64,000 nt of DNA from Ignavibacteriota bacterium (GTDB taxonomy: Bacteria > Bacteroidota > Ignavibacteria > Kapaibacteriales > UBA2268): positions 310,001 to 374,000 of the forward strand of contig JAHBUQ010000001.1 in assembly GCA_019637995.1 (NCBI GenBank), read 5' to 3'. Of the stretch, positions 25,079 to 34,716 are shown piece by piece. A program made the position numbers and the translations under genes. The notes under the pieces were generated by a model. That model was not told where the DNA came from. It searched no databases and saw only the letters and a program-made list of their open reading frames with translations. Positions within the stretch are counted from its first letter, which is position 1. Each line of letters opens with the position of its first letter.

Positions 25079-28000
25079 TCACATCTTTACAAATTTTTCA
25101 ACAATGGAGCAAGCTCCATTGCTGCAATTAATCCTTATAAAATACACACCAGCCGGCAAATGCGAAACATCAATTCTTTGGGTGGACAGGTCAAGCCCTG
25201 TCCCTACAGACATTACTTCCAGCCCAAGCATATCAAATATCAGCACCTTCATACTCTCTACAAAGGGCTGAAGCCCTTTGTTGCTGAATTGGATGGTGAT
25301 GAAATCTGTAGCGGGATTAGGAGCAATACTAAATACGATATTATGCTGAACTCTATTGTTCTCATTCTTTTCAATAATGCTTAAAGGTATGTCGTTATCC
25401 ATCTCCATTAGTACAGTCAATTTATCGGCTTCATACTCAGAATAGGCAAATAAACTATTTGGAACACCAATAAGTAAATAGTCCAATATTGAATTTTTAT
25501 TTGTTTTTCCCAATAACTTGATTTTGTTATCACTTGTTTTATGAATATCAGATAAAACGAAGGTTGTATCGGAAATTCTGTAATCTTTAATTCTTTGCAT
25601 ATTGGAATTGAAAACGTAAAATCCTTTGTTCTTTGAATTTGTGGTATTCAATACAGCGAATTCATAAGAGCTGAGTGGCAGAATTTTTATAAATGAATAA
25701 TTAATATCTCTAATTTCCTGCTCAAAAACCAATTCCCCGTTCCCATTAAATTTGGCAATATATGCAGCACCTTTATCAAAGTCAGTACCTGTTATACCTA
25801 CAGCTACATACATATCATCATTAATTTTCTTGTAATCAAAAATAAAAAGAGAGTTAAATTTTGATAGATTTTTTGTTGTTCTGTGGATTTCACCATTTTG
25901 ATTCATTAGTAAAAAATCAATATCATTTTTATCAATTCCGAAGTAAGTTTTAACAGAAGAATAGAATTCTTGGTTATGCTGTTGAAAAACAGATAAATTA
26001 CCGTCAAATGTAATATCTTCAATCATCGTAAAGCTTATATCGTATTCACCATTAACTACCGTGTCTTTTTTAGTGAATACCTGTATCACTGTCTTATTAG
26101 TATCAAACGGCTCTAAGTTAAAGTTATGTATAACCAGATTTTTAGAATTTAATGTATTGCCAAGTGATTTTGAACTAACAATACTTCCTTCGTAAAATGG
26201 ATAATAATATGAATTACGCCCGTTAAATCTATTATCGTATTGGGTTATTAATAGTCTTTGGTTATAAATACCCATATTGTCAAGACAGGAATCCGGATAA
26301 AAATTATTTGCAAATAGATATTTTCCAAGAGGCAAAATTCCATCAAGGTCTATCCAATTGTTATAAAAATTTTTAATATCAACGACTTTATTATCTTTTA
26401 AAAATACCTTTTGCACGTGATTATCCGCAAAAGTGGTACCCCCACTAAACATTTGGCAATAAACAAGTTGAATTACATGGTCTTCTCCGCTTCTGAATTC
26501 ATAAGATTTTTGTGGTCTTGATGAATATATATCCCTTGAACACAAGAGGGGGATTTTTGTTAAGTTCTTGATATTAACAGGTTCAATTTCTATTGAATCA
26601 GTATTAATATAAAAGTATTTTGTCTCAATTTTGGTAGTTAATAAATCCTTTGTTTGTAGCTTAACATTATAAGCTCTAACTGAATCATAAGTATGGACAG
26701 GATCTTTTTCTGTACTGACAGTACCATCTCCAAAAAACCACTTGTAAGTTAACTCCTCTCCCTTTGTAAGATTACTAAATTTTACGGTAAGTGGGGTGGC
26801 TCCACGAGTTACATCACTTGAAAAGTTCGGTTTGTGCTCTTCCACAACACGTATATATTTAGTCTTCTCGGTTTCATATCTCTCACTATCATATAGATAT
26901 ATCAGTTTAACAGTATAAAAACCCGGTTTGGAATAAGAAACAATTGGAGACTTGTCGTTCGATGTCATTCCATTACCTAAATCCCAGAGATATTCACCTT
27001 TGTCCTCCGGAACTTTTTTGAAAAACTGTATTTCCTGATTAACATATATCAAAGTATCTGTTGCAATAAAATCGGAATCAACTCTATATTTATCTCTTAC
27101 ATTAATAATTTTCAAAGTGGAATCAGAACAACTAATGAATATGTCATTACCATCGTTCAGATAATTTGATGACAAAATTACAAATTTTTTATCAAAGTGT
27201 ATAGAATCCATAAGTGATAATGAATTCAGATTGGCAAAGTAAAATGTTTTATTATCACCTAAAATTACGGCTCTATCGGAGAAGTTATAGTTATGTAACG
27301 ATATTACATCAGTATTTAGAATACCAATAGTTCTTATGTCCTTTAGCTCATTATCTATTTCTTTAAAAGTTCTTTGCATACCGTAAACTAATTTATTAGA
27401 ATTTACAATTGTTAATTCGCCTTTTCTGTAATGTGAAAATTCTTCCAATTTTCTTGGTTTTTTATTGTCATATTTTTTGTACTGATTCCCAATAATTTCA
27501 TATTTGCCGACATCAGCAGTTAAATCGTTGTAAAAGTAAATAAAATTATCTGTAAGAACCAAATCAGTGTAAGCATCGTCCATAATTTCTGATTTGATAA
27601 TTCTATTGTTTGACAATTCCACAAAACCCCAATTGCCGAACCAATAATCCCGTGCTATCTTACCCAAATCTTCTATTGCAAAGGCGCCATAAGTAAAATA
27701 AACAGTTTTGTTTCTTTCATTATAAGCTATTTCACTAAAGTGAAAAGTATGAATAAGATACCTAACTCCAATTGGCATCATAATACTTAAACTGTCCGTC
27801 ATTAACTTTTCTTTAATACTATAAATTAAAAGTTTTATCGGGTTATTGTTGTCATAATTATTAATTACAACTACTCTTTCTTCATCAAAATATGAAGCTA
27901 CAATATTTTGGTTGAGATTATGGTCGAAAGTAATACTATCAGTTACCTTCCCGCTATTGATATCAAAATCAATTATACGAAAAGTTTTTTTATCATAAGT

Positions 28001-28150
28001 TAAAAATTGATATTTTTGATTGTCAACTTTTCTGATTTGTTGAACCGTGTAATTAAGTTTAGTTTCAATATAATCAATTTTATCTTGCCAATCAGCTAAA
28101 GCAACCTGAATAGTTGATATAACACAAAAAAGAAAAATTACGCTTTTCAT
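25079..28150 (-). CDS. T9SS-secreted protein with two PKD domains
   Basis: Predicted extracellular protein of 1023 residues. The ATG at 28150 gives a signal peptide (MKSVIFLFCVISTIQVALA); longer in-frame starts would bury it. Residues 20-370 look like a beta-propeller without clear family. Two PKD domains lie near 380-460 and 462-540, marked by YLWDLGNGMTS and YKWFFGDGTVST. Residues 545-930 are a second propeller-like region. The sorting domain covers about 940-1023 (IAPNPATDFITI ... VEKFVKM). Its coding DNA contains three separate palindromes (25102-25121, 25184-25203, 25260-25281), all in frame. The cargo function is unknown; PKD domains usually serve adhesion or spacing. Confidence 0.85.
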   Translation of the reverse strand: MKSVIFLFCVISTIQVALADWQDKIDYIETKLNYTVQQIRKVDNQKYQFLTYDKKTFRIIDFDINSGKVTDSITFDHNLNQNIVASYFDEERVVVINNYDNNNPIKLLIYSIKEKLMTDSLSIMMPIGVRYLIHTFHFSEIAYNERNKTVYFTYGAFAIEDLGKIARDYWFGNWGFVELSNNRIIKSEIMDDAYTDLVLTDNFIYFYNDLTADVGKYEIIGNQYKKYDNKKPRKLEEFSHYRKGELTIVNSNKLVYGMQRTFKEIDNELKDIRTIGILNTDVISLHNYNFSDRAVILGDNKTFYFANLNSLSLMDSIHFDKKFVILSSNYLNDGNDIFISCSDSTLKIINVRDKYRVDSDFIATDTLIYVNQEIQFFKKVPEDKGEYLWDLGNGMTSNDKSPIVSYSKPGFYTVKLIYLYDSERYETEKTKYIRVVEEHKPNFSSDVTRGATPLTVKFSNLTKGEELTYKWFFGDGTVSTEKDPVHTYDSVRAYNVKLQTKDLLTTKIETKYFYINTDSIEIEPVNIKNLTKIPLLCSRDIYSSRPQKSYEFRSGEDHVIQLVYCQMFSGGTTFADNHVQKVFLKDNKVVDIKNFYNNWIDLDGILPLGKYLFANNFYPDSCLDNMGIYNQRLLITQYDNRFNGRNSYYYPFYEGSIVSSKSLGNTLNSKNLVIHNFNLEPFDTNKTVIQVFTKKDTVVNGEYDISFTMIEDITFDGNLSVFQQHNQEFYSSVKTYFGIDKNDIDFLLMNQNGEIHRTTKNLSKFNSLFIFDYKKINDDMYVAVGITGTDFDKGAAYIAKFNGNGELVFEQEIRDINYSFIKILPLSSYEFAVLNTTNSKNKGFYVFNSNMQRIKDYRISDTTFVLSDIHKTSDNKIKLLGKTNKNSILDYLLIGVPNSLFAYSEYEADKLTVLMEMDNDIPLSIIEKNENNRVQHNIVFSIAPNPATDFITIQFSNKGLQPFVESMKVLIFDMLGLEVMSVGTGLDLSTQRIDVSHLPAGVYFIRINCSNGACSIVEKFVKM
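25102..25121. repeat. In-frame palindrome 3 in the 25079 sorting domain
   Basis: CAATGGAGC and its exact complement flank a 2-bp centre. It encodes CSNGACS just before the terminal IVEKFVKM. The sorting domain of the 8151 gene has only GN at this place, so the palindrome accounts for about six extra residues. Confidence 0.85.
25184..25203. repeat. In-frame palindrome 2 in the 25079 sorting domain
   Basis: Seven-bp arms GGACAGG and CCTGTCC flank a 6-bp centre. On the coding strand it reads GTAGGGACAGG ... CCTGTCC, the same word pattern as the intergenic repeat at 10051-10079. It encodes the VGTGLDLST segment after GLEVM. A degenerate copy is in relic 1 (7836-7859). Confidence 0.8.
25260..25281. 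repeat. In-frame palindrome 1 in the 25079 sorting domain
   Basis: Ten-bp arms ACAAAGGGCT and AGCCCTTTGT flank a 2-bp centre. It encodes NKGLQPF in the loop before the VLIFD strand. Related words are at 41369-41388 and 43917-43936. The 30-bp palindromes of the 8151 gene and relic 1 occupy the same protein position. Confidence 0.88.
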
Positions 28151-28387
28151 CTCACTTTCCAAAAATAATTTATAAACAGTAAAAACTCTCAACAATTACA
28201 ATAACACATCAAAATGAAAAAAATCTCAAAAATAATTGAAATTTCTTTTAAAAAAGGGCTAATTTTTAAATATTTTTTTGAAAAATGTAAAATTCACCAA
28301 AAAAGCAATTCCTACCCCTCTAATACGTTTATATATAACTACATTGAACCAAAAGAAATTATTAATCACAAAATAAATTAAATCATT

Positions 28388-29404
28388 ATGAAATTAGTTA
28401 CTTATCAGAAGAAAGACCTTAGCCATTCACTCGGAATTATGCTTGATGGCTCTGTATTTGATTTGCAGAAATCAGCTTTTGCAATTGGTCATAAACTGCC
28501 AACAGAAATGCTCGAATTTCTCAAAGGTGGCGAGGAGTTTATGGAAATTGCACGCGAAGTTGAGAAGAAAATTATAAAATCCGGAAATGTTACTCCGGAA
28601 AAATATCTCAAACTTGCTTCACCTGTTCTTAATCCGCCGTCTATGCGTGACGGCTATGCTTTTCGCCAGCACGTAGCAGCAGCCCGCCGTAACCGCGGTG
28701 TGGATATGATACCGGAATTTGACTCTTATCCTATATTTTATTTTACAAATCATAATGCTGTTTTTGGCGAGGGTGATGTAATTGTTGAAAATGACCACCT
28801 TCACAAACTTGATTTTGAGCTTGAATGGGCTGTCATAATTGGAAAGAGTGGTAAGAATATCAGCTCTCAGGATGCAGATTCACATATTGCAGGATTTACG
28901 ATTATGAATGATTTATCGGCACGCCGCCTGCAAATGGAAGAAATGCTTCTTAATCTCGGTCCTGCAAAAGGTAAGGATTTTGCTACTACTTTAGGACCAT
29001 TTATGATAACTCCCGATGAACTTGAAGACCGCAAAATTGAGACTCCATTCGGCAACTTGTACGACCTCGAAATGACTGCGTACCATAATGGTAAGCAGGT
29101 TTCACTTGGCAATACAAAGGATATGACCTGGACTTTTGCTGAAATAATTGAGCGAGCTTCTTATGGTGTGGAATTGCACATCGGTGATGTAATCGGCTCG
29201 GGAACTGTCGGCACCGGTTGCTACTTAGAGCTTAACGGCACTTGGGCAAGAGAAGCAAAAGAACGTGGCGAGGACTTTACTCCAGTTTGGCTGAATAACG
29301 GAGATGAAATCGAGCTTAGAGTTGAGCGGCTCGGCTCTCTGAAAAACAGAATGGTTTTATCCGCTAATAATGTTTCAATTTTAGATAAAAAGAAGGCATT
29401 TTAA
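28388..29404 (+). CDS. Fumarylacetoacetate hydrolase (FAH) family protein
   Basis: FAH-fold hydrolase of 338 residues, a metal-dependent family that cleaves carbon-carbon bonds or decarboxylates acylpyruvate-type compounds. The metal-binding and catalytic core is visible: KLDFELEWAVIIGKSGKNI, then FTIMNDLSARRLQMEEM, and DVIGSGTVGTGC near the C-terminus. Length and the extended N-terminal domain resemble the fumarylacetoacetase-like branch. Its stop overlaps the start of a flavin reductase gene by one base (TAATG). The pair suggests catabolism of an aromatic or acylpyruvate compound, perhaps tyrosine-derived; the substrate is not certain. Confidence 0.85.
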   Translation: MKLVTYQKKDLSHSLGIMLDGSVFDLQKSAFAIGHKLPTEMLEFLKGGEEFMEIAREVEKKIIKSGNVTPEKYLKLASPVLNPPSMRDGYAFRQHVAAARRNRGVDMIPEFDSYPIFYFTNHNAVFGEGDVIVENDHLHKLDFELEWAVIIGKSGKNISSQDADSHIAGFTIMNDLSARRLQMEEMLLNLGPAKGKDFATTLGPFMITPDELEDRKIETPFGNLYDLEMTAYHNGKQVSLGNTKDMTWTFAEIIERASYGVELHIGDVIGSGTVGTGCYLELNGTWAREAKERGEDFTPVWLNNGDEIELRVERLGSLKNRMVLSANNVSILDKKKAF

Positions 29405-30339
29405 TGTTTAGAACTATTAATCCTAATGAAATTAAGCAAAGTGAAGTCCAGAAATGGCTTACCGGTGGTGTTGCACCGCGTCCTATAGCTTTTGTTTCTA
29501 CAATCAGCAAAGATGGTATAAAGAATTTGTCGCCTTTCTCATTTTTTGGTGCTTTTGGTTCAAATCCACCGGTGGTGGCATTTTCTCCTTCAAGGCGCGG
29601 GAGAGATAACACGCTCAAGGATACTTATAATAATCTCATTGAAACAGGTGAGTGTGTAATACATTCCGTAACTATGGACATTGTCCAGCAGATGAACCTT
29701 GCATCAAGTGAATTCCCGCCTGAAGTGGATGAGTTTTTTATGGCTGGCTTTACTCCGGTCGAATCTCAAATTGTAAAACCATTCAGAGTGAAAGAATCTC
29801 CTTTTGCTATGGAATGTAAATTATTGCAAATGGTTGAACTTGGCGGTAAACATGGCTCAGGCAATCTTGCAATTTGTGAAGTATTGCTGTTTCATGTAGA
29901 TGAAAGTATTATCACTGAAGACAAGATAGACCCGTTCAAAATCCGGCACACTGCTCGAAACGGCGGGAATTGGTACACCATTGCCGATAAAAATTCAATG
30001 TATGAACTGCCCAAACCATCGCATGATAATGCAATAGGATACAATGGACTGCCGGAATATATCCGGAATTCAAGAATATTATCAGCAAATGATATTGCAG
30101 TTCTTGCACACACTGACAGATTGCCAAGAATGGAAGAAATTGAGGATTACTGCAACAGAATGGTTGATACTGATGAAATGAATATTCAGCAGGCAGAATT
30201 TCGCGAAACTGTGAAATCTAACAGGCAAATAAACCTTGAGGATTGCGAAAGAATTATTAAATCCGCAATTGACAGCAATGACATAGATTTTGCACTGAAA
30301 GTAGTAGTTTATGGTGAATTTAACCTTATAGCGGATTAA
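29404..30339 (+). CDS. Flavin reductase-like / flavoredoxin family protein
   Basis: FMN-binding split-barrel protein of 311 residues. The flavin-reductase-like domain spans about 1-200: WLTGGVAPRPIAFVSTISKDG is the typical N-terminal strand-turn, followed by NLSPFSFFGAFGSNPPVVAF and KDTYNNLIETGECVIHSV. The C-terminal 100 residues are a helical extension of unknown role. It overlaps the FAH-family gene by one base, so the two are translationally coupled. It may reduce FMN for an oxygenase or bind a flavin intermediate. No oxygenase gene is nearby. Confidence 0.83.
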   Translation: MFRTINPNEIKQSEVQKWLTGGVAPRPIAFVSTISKDGIKNLSPFSFFGAFGSNPPVVAFSPSRRGRDNTLKDTYNNLIETGECVIHSVTMDIVQQMNLASSEFPPEVDEFFMAGFTPVESQIVKPFRVKESPFAMECKLLQMVELGGKHGSGNLAICEVLLFHVDESIITEDKIDPFKIRHTARNGGNWYTIADKNSMYELPKPSHDNAIGYNGLPEYIRNSRILSANDIAVLAHTDRLPRMEEIEDYCNRMVDTDEMNIQQAEFRETVKSNRQINLEDCERIIKSAIDSNDIDFALKVVVYGEFNLIAD

Positions 30340-30442
30340 CCAAGAGAATTGACTATAACTCGTATGTGGAGTCAATGTAATCAATTTAAACAACAAATAA
30401 ATTTGAAATTTTAATGTAAAAGAGTAAATAATGACAACAAAA

Positions 30443-30480
30443 AAGGGATTTTACTAAATCAGCAAAATCCCTTAAAAAAT
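30443..30480 (-). terminator. Rho-independent terminator of the RND efflux operon
   Basis: AAGGGATTTT (30443-30452) and AAAATCCCTT (30464-30473) form a perfect 10-bp stem with an 11-nt loop. On the minus strand a T-run follows at 30442-30437. It lies 22 bp beyond the RND stop, between the convergent flavin reductase and RND genes. Confidence 0.85.
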
Positions 30481-30494
30481 TAACAACTAAAAAC

Positions 30495-33400
30495 TTATAC
30501 GGATTTAGGTTTTCTTCTGAATAATCTACCAAAGAACCTAAAAACACCATCATTGACGTAATAAGCAGACGGTACAATTATTAAGGTCAGCACTGTTGAC
30601 ATAAGCAATCCGCCAATAGAAACAATACCGAGTGGTATTCTCATCTCAGAGCCTGTTTCACCCATACCGAGTGCCATTGGTAACATACCGAGAATAATCG
30701 CAGTAGTTGACATAAGAATCGGCTTTATTTTTGTTGGTCCGGCTTTGATGAGGGCATCCTTAGCAGAAAGTTTTTCATCCCGCACAAGCTGATTAGTATA
30801 ATCCAGCAGGAGAATCGCATTATTAACCACAATACCAAGAAGCATAATCATTCCCATCATTGCAGTAAGACCAAAGTTAGTATCAGTATAATACATCAGA
30901 AGAATAACACCAATTAATGCGAGTGGTAAAGTTATCAGAATGAGTACAGGTTGCCAGAAGCTCTCCAGCATAGCTGCAAGTAGCATATATGTCAGCAAAA
31001 ATGCAAGCATAAATGCAAATCCTAAGTCCATAGCCATTTCCATCTGCATTTCTGATGTACCAGCCCATTTAATACGATAGCCAACAGGCATATCAATTCC
31101 ACCTTGCATTTCCCCTCCGACATTTTCACCATCTATAATTTTGGTGATTTCATTGATAATATTTCCTGTCGGAACTCCGGGTGCAGCATCAGCAGTGAAC
31201 TTAATTGCGATATACTTATCTCTTCTCAATACCATTGTAAACCCTTTGGTAAATTCGACTTCGCAAAGCTGTGACAATCTGAAGCTACCCATTGGGGTGG
31301 CTATTGGAATATTAGCAATCTTTTCGGGTGTATTTGTTGATTCTTCGTTTAAAGTAACTGAAATATCATATTCTTCACCAAGTTCTTTAAATTGAGTTGA
31401 AACAATGCCCTCAATTGCAGCGCGAAGTGTAAGGGCAATTTCATTGACAGTAATTCCAACTTCAGCCATTTTTTCACGTTTTGGCGTAATCGTAATTTCA
31501 GGTTTACCGGCACTTGATGAATTGTCAAGATTAACAAGCCCTTCAACATTCTTGATTTTATCCATAATTTCATCTTTTATGGATTCTAATTTATTCAAAT
31601 CCTGACCAAGCAGGAAGAATTCAATAGGTGCGCCCGGACCAGCCATATTCTCTGCAACACCAACTTTAATGTCAGCATTAGGAATGTCAGCGAGGTCTCT
31701 GATGAACATAGTTACATAATCCTGAACAGAAGTTTCACGGTATTTAGCTTCATTTAAGTAAACTTCCATCAGTGATAAATTCGCTCCAATATCTAAATCC
31801 GTTGACTTGCCAATATTAGTTAGAATATTTTCAACATCATCATATTTGCTAACTCTTTGTTCAATTTGACGCATAAGCTGAGTAGTTGATGTCAGGTCAT
31901 CGCCTTCAGGCAATTTCACCTGAATACGAATTTTTCCGTTATCACCTTGCGGCATAAACTCTACTGCAAGATTTGGTCCATAGACAGCAATAACCACAAC
32001 ATAAAAAATTACAGCTACACCTACAAGTGAAAATATCGGTATGTATTTATTTTTCAAGAAAAATCTTAATACTTTTTCGTAAAGACTTTTTTGTAAATTT
32101 TCAAATCTCATTAATATTTTCGATAATCTGCCAATTTTTGGTTTCTCAGGTATAAGCAGAGAAGCCAGCATCGGAGTAAGTGTGAATGACATCAGAAGTG
32201 AAAATATTGTAGCATAAGTAGCTGTCAGAGCAAGTTCTTTGAGGAATTCTCCAACCATAGAACTGATATTTGCAAGGGGAACAAAAACTACAACATTTGT
32301 AAGTGTCGCAGCAAACACTGCTACAACAACTTCTTTAGTTCCTAAATACGCCGCTTCTTTCCTAGATTTACCTAAATCTTTGTATCTGAAAATATTTTCA
32401 ATTACAACGATTGAATTCGATACCAAAACACCCACAGAAACTGATATTCCCATAAGCGACATCATATTTAGAGAGAATCCTGATGCTTTTACAAGCAGGA
32501 ATGTTGAAATTATTGAAGTTGGCATTGAAAGAGCAACAATCAAAGTTGACCTTAAATCATGAAGAAATAAAAGCAAAATTATTGATGTAAACAATATACC
32601 CAAATAAATATTGCCCATTGTGTCATCAACATTCGATTTAGTAAAGCTTGAGTCATCATTAACGATAGTAAGTTTAGTACCATTAGGAATAATTTCTTTC
32701 AGCTCAGGCATGATTTTTTTCAAATCATTTGAAATATTGATTGCATTACCGTCAGATGCTTTGATAATACTCAGTCTAACTACATTCTCATCACGAAGTT
32801 TGGTTTTGTTATCAAAATAAACAGCTCGCTGGCGGACAGTCTTCGAAGCGTCATCAATAGAAGCAATCTGGTTTAATTTTTTCTTTCCGAATGCTGTTGG
32901 CACTTCCATCTCACCAATTTCATCAAGGTCCTGAAATTCACCTTTCATACGGACGGTATATTCAGTTCCTTCAATATTGAAATATCCGCCCGGAATGTCA
33001 AAATTCTGAGCACCCAAAATTCCAAGCATTTGAGGTAGCGAGATAATATTTTCGAACACTGTTCTGTCATCAAAAGTTATTTTTATTTCCCGCTCCTCAC
33101 CACCGATAAGATTTACTCTTGCTACACCGGCAATTTGAGAAAATCTGTCTTTTAGAGTACGGTTGGCAACGTCATAGAGCTCTTTCGGACTTAAATTTCC
33201 CGAAAAAACTATATCTATAATCGGAAAAGATTGAAGGTCAACTTTCTGAATAATAGGTCTGTCAGCATCATTAGGTAAATAATTGATGATCTCTTCGACT
33301 TTATCTTTAACTTCCTGATTAGCAATATCAATATTTTTCTTTAAATCGAATTCAATCATCACAAGTGAAACGCCGTCAAGTGAGTATGATTCGAGTCTTT

Positions 33401-33632
33401 TAATCTGGCTGACAGTGGCTACTGCATCTTCAATCTTCTTGCTTATCTGTGTTTCAATTTCCTTAGGACCGGCACCAGGGTAGACAGTCTGAATCGTCAC
33501 AAAAGGAATATTAACTTCCGGCACCTGATTCATATTCAAACTTGTGAAGGAAATATATCCGAATATCAAGAAGACCAGAATAACCATTGTAGTCATAATA
33601 GGTCTTTCTATAGATATTTTTGCAAGTATCAT
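30495..33632 (-). CDS. RND efflux transporter permease (AcrB/HAE1-like)
   Basis: Inner-membrane pump of 1045 residues, the drug-exporting subunit of a tripartite efflux system. It shows the N-terminal cytosolic IxRPIMTTMVI start, the two large periplasmic loops with YPGAGPKEIETQI and PNADIKVG, and 12 transmembrane segments. TM4 reads SVGVLVSNSIVVIENIF, where AcrB-type pumps carry Asp residues of the proton relay (usual form LVDDA or LVDNA). TM10 reads GIVVNNAILLLDYTNQL, without the AcrB Lys. It is the last gene of the tetR-tolC-MFP-RND operon. The substrate is unknown. Confidence 0.93.
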   Translation of the reverse strand: MILAKISIERPIMTTMVILVFLIFGYISFTSLNMNQVPEVNIPFVTIQTVYPGAGPKEIETQISKKIEDAVATVSQIKRLESYSLDGVSLVMIEFDLKKNIDIANQEVKDKVEEIINYLPNDADRPIIQKVDLQSFPIIDIVFSGNLSPKELYDVANRTLKDRFSQIAGVARVNLIGGEEREIKITFDDRTVFENIISLPQMLGILGAQNFDIPGGYFNIEGTEYTVRMKGEFQDLDEIGEMEVPTAFGKKKLNQIASIDDASKTVRQRAVYFDNKTKLRDENVVRLSIIKASDGNAINISNDLKKIMPELKEIIPNGTKLTIVNDDSSFTKSNVDDTMGNIYLGILFTSIILLLFLHDLRSTLIVALSMPTSIISTFLLVKASGFSLNMMSLMGISVSVGVLVSNSIVVIENIFRYKDLGKSRKEAAYLGTKEVVVAVFAATLTNVVVFVPLANISSMVGEFLKELALTATYATIFSLLMSFTLTPMLASLLIPEKPKIGRLSKILMRFENLQKSLYEKVLRFFLKNKYIPIFSLVGVAVIFYVVVIAVYGPNLAVEFMPQGDNGKIRIQVKLPEGDDLTSTTQLMRQIEQRVSKYDDVENILTNIGKSTDLDIGANLSLMEVYLNEAKYRETSVQDYVTMFIRDLADIPNADIKVGVAENMAGPGAPIEFFLLGQDLNKLESIKDEIMDKIKNVEGLVNLDNSSSAGKPEITITPKREKMAEVGITVNEIALTLRAAIEGIVSTQFKELGEEYDISVTLNEESTNTPEKIANIPIATPMGSFRLSQLCEVEFTKGFTMVLRRDKYIAIKFTADAAPGVPTGNIINEITKIIDGENVGGEMQGGIDMPVGYRIKWAGTSEMQMEMAMDLGFAFMLAFLLTYMLLAAMLESFWQPVLILITLPLALIGVILLMYYTDTNFGLTAMMGMIMLLGIVVNNAILLLDYTNQLVRDEKLSAKDALIKAGPTKIKPILMSTTAIILGMLPMALGMGETGSEMRIPLGIVSIGGLLMSTVLTLIIVPSAYYVNDGVFRFFGRLFRRKPKSV

Positions 33633-34694
33633 TTATTTACTTCCTTTGGATTCTACTTTAATCTTTGTGCCATCTTCGAGGAATGTAGTGCAGCATGAAA
33701 TCAGACTTTCTCCAACATTCAGACCCCCTGTAATTTCAACCATTACTCCGCTTTCTTTTCCTGTTGTAACTTCTTTTTTTACAGATTTTCCATTATCGGA
33801 GACAAACACAAACTTTTTATCATTATCATCAATAATATATTTTCTATCAATTGCTATAATCTCTGATTCATCAGAAATTTTGATTCTAACATCAACACTC
33901 AGTCCGCTTTTTAGCTCATTTTTTGGATTATTTAACTCAATTTCAACAGGAAAAGAGCGTGTCATTGGAGACATTTCAAGTCCAATCATCGAAACTCTTC
34001 CTTTGAAAATACTGCCATTCCATCTAACATCTGCTTCCATGCCTTTTTTAATAAAACCTATTTCTTTGTCTGATACATTCAGTTTTGCTATCATTTTTCC
34101 GGTATTGGCAACTGAAAAAAGTACTTTTCCTAATTCAGGGACATCACCTGCTCGGTAAGGTAAATTAATAATCATACCTGAAGCAGGAGCTTTGACATTG
34201 ATTACCTGATTAAGCTGTTCGAAATTTCTTTTAGAAACTATATACTGAGTATTCGTATTGTCGTACATTTGCTGGGATATTTCTCCGGCATCAAGTAACT
34301 CCTTCATCCTTTTTACTGTGATTTCAGCATTATCAAGTGCGGCTTTAGCTTGATCATATTGCAAAGCAGGATTATTTGAAGGGAATTCCATTACAATTTG
34401 TCCTTCTTTGACGTAGTCACCAACTGATACATTCAACTTAATAATTTTGTCCGAAACTTTTGATATTTCAACAGTTTCTTTAATCGGTACTAATTGTGCA
34501 AAGTATGACAGTTCTTTTGAAAAACCACTGGTCTTCACTTCTATAACCGTTACAGGAATACCTTCTTCCGATTTAATTTGTTCCATACTTTTCGGTGGTT
34601 CGACCTTTTCCTTCATACATGAAGTAAATGTAAAACTAATAGTTCCAAGAAGTAAAAGGAAGATTCCACTTCTAAGGAATTTAAAATAATTCAT
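33633..34694 (-). CDS. RND periplasmic adaptor (membrane fusion protein, HlyD family)
   Basis: Adaptor of 353 residues linking the RND pump to the TolC-like channel. The ATG at 34694 gives MNYFKFLRSGIFLLLLGTI and a lipoprotein-like signal ending FTSC; a longer in-frame start is possible but not needed. The order is typical: barrel-sandwich hybrid halves (KLNVSVGDYVKEGQIVMEFPS and INVKAPASGMIINLPYRAGD) around an alpha-hairpin (about 110-155), then a beta-barrel (AKLNVSDKEIGFIKKGMEADV). It ends immediately before the RND start, so the genes are coupled. Confidence 0.92.
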   Translation of the reverse strand: MNYFKFLRSGIFLLLLGTISFTFTSCMKEKVEPPKSMEQIKSEEGIPVTVIEVKTSGFSKELSYFAQLVPIKETVEISKVSDKIIKLNVSVGDYVKEGQIVMEFPSNNPALQYDQAKAALDNAEITVKRMKELLDAGEISQQMYDNTNTQYIVSKRNFEQLNQVINVKAPASGMIINLPYRAGDVPELGKVLFSVANTGKMIAKLNVSDKEIGFIKKGMEADVRWNGSIFKGRVSMIGLEMSPMTRSFPVEIELNNPKNELKSGLSVDVRIKISDESEIIAIDRKYIIDDNDKKFVFVSDNGKSVKKEVTTGKESGVMVEITGGLNVGESLISCCTTFLEDGTKIKVESKGSK

Positions 34695-34716
34695 TGAAAT
34701 GCTCCATTTATATATA

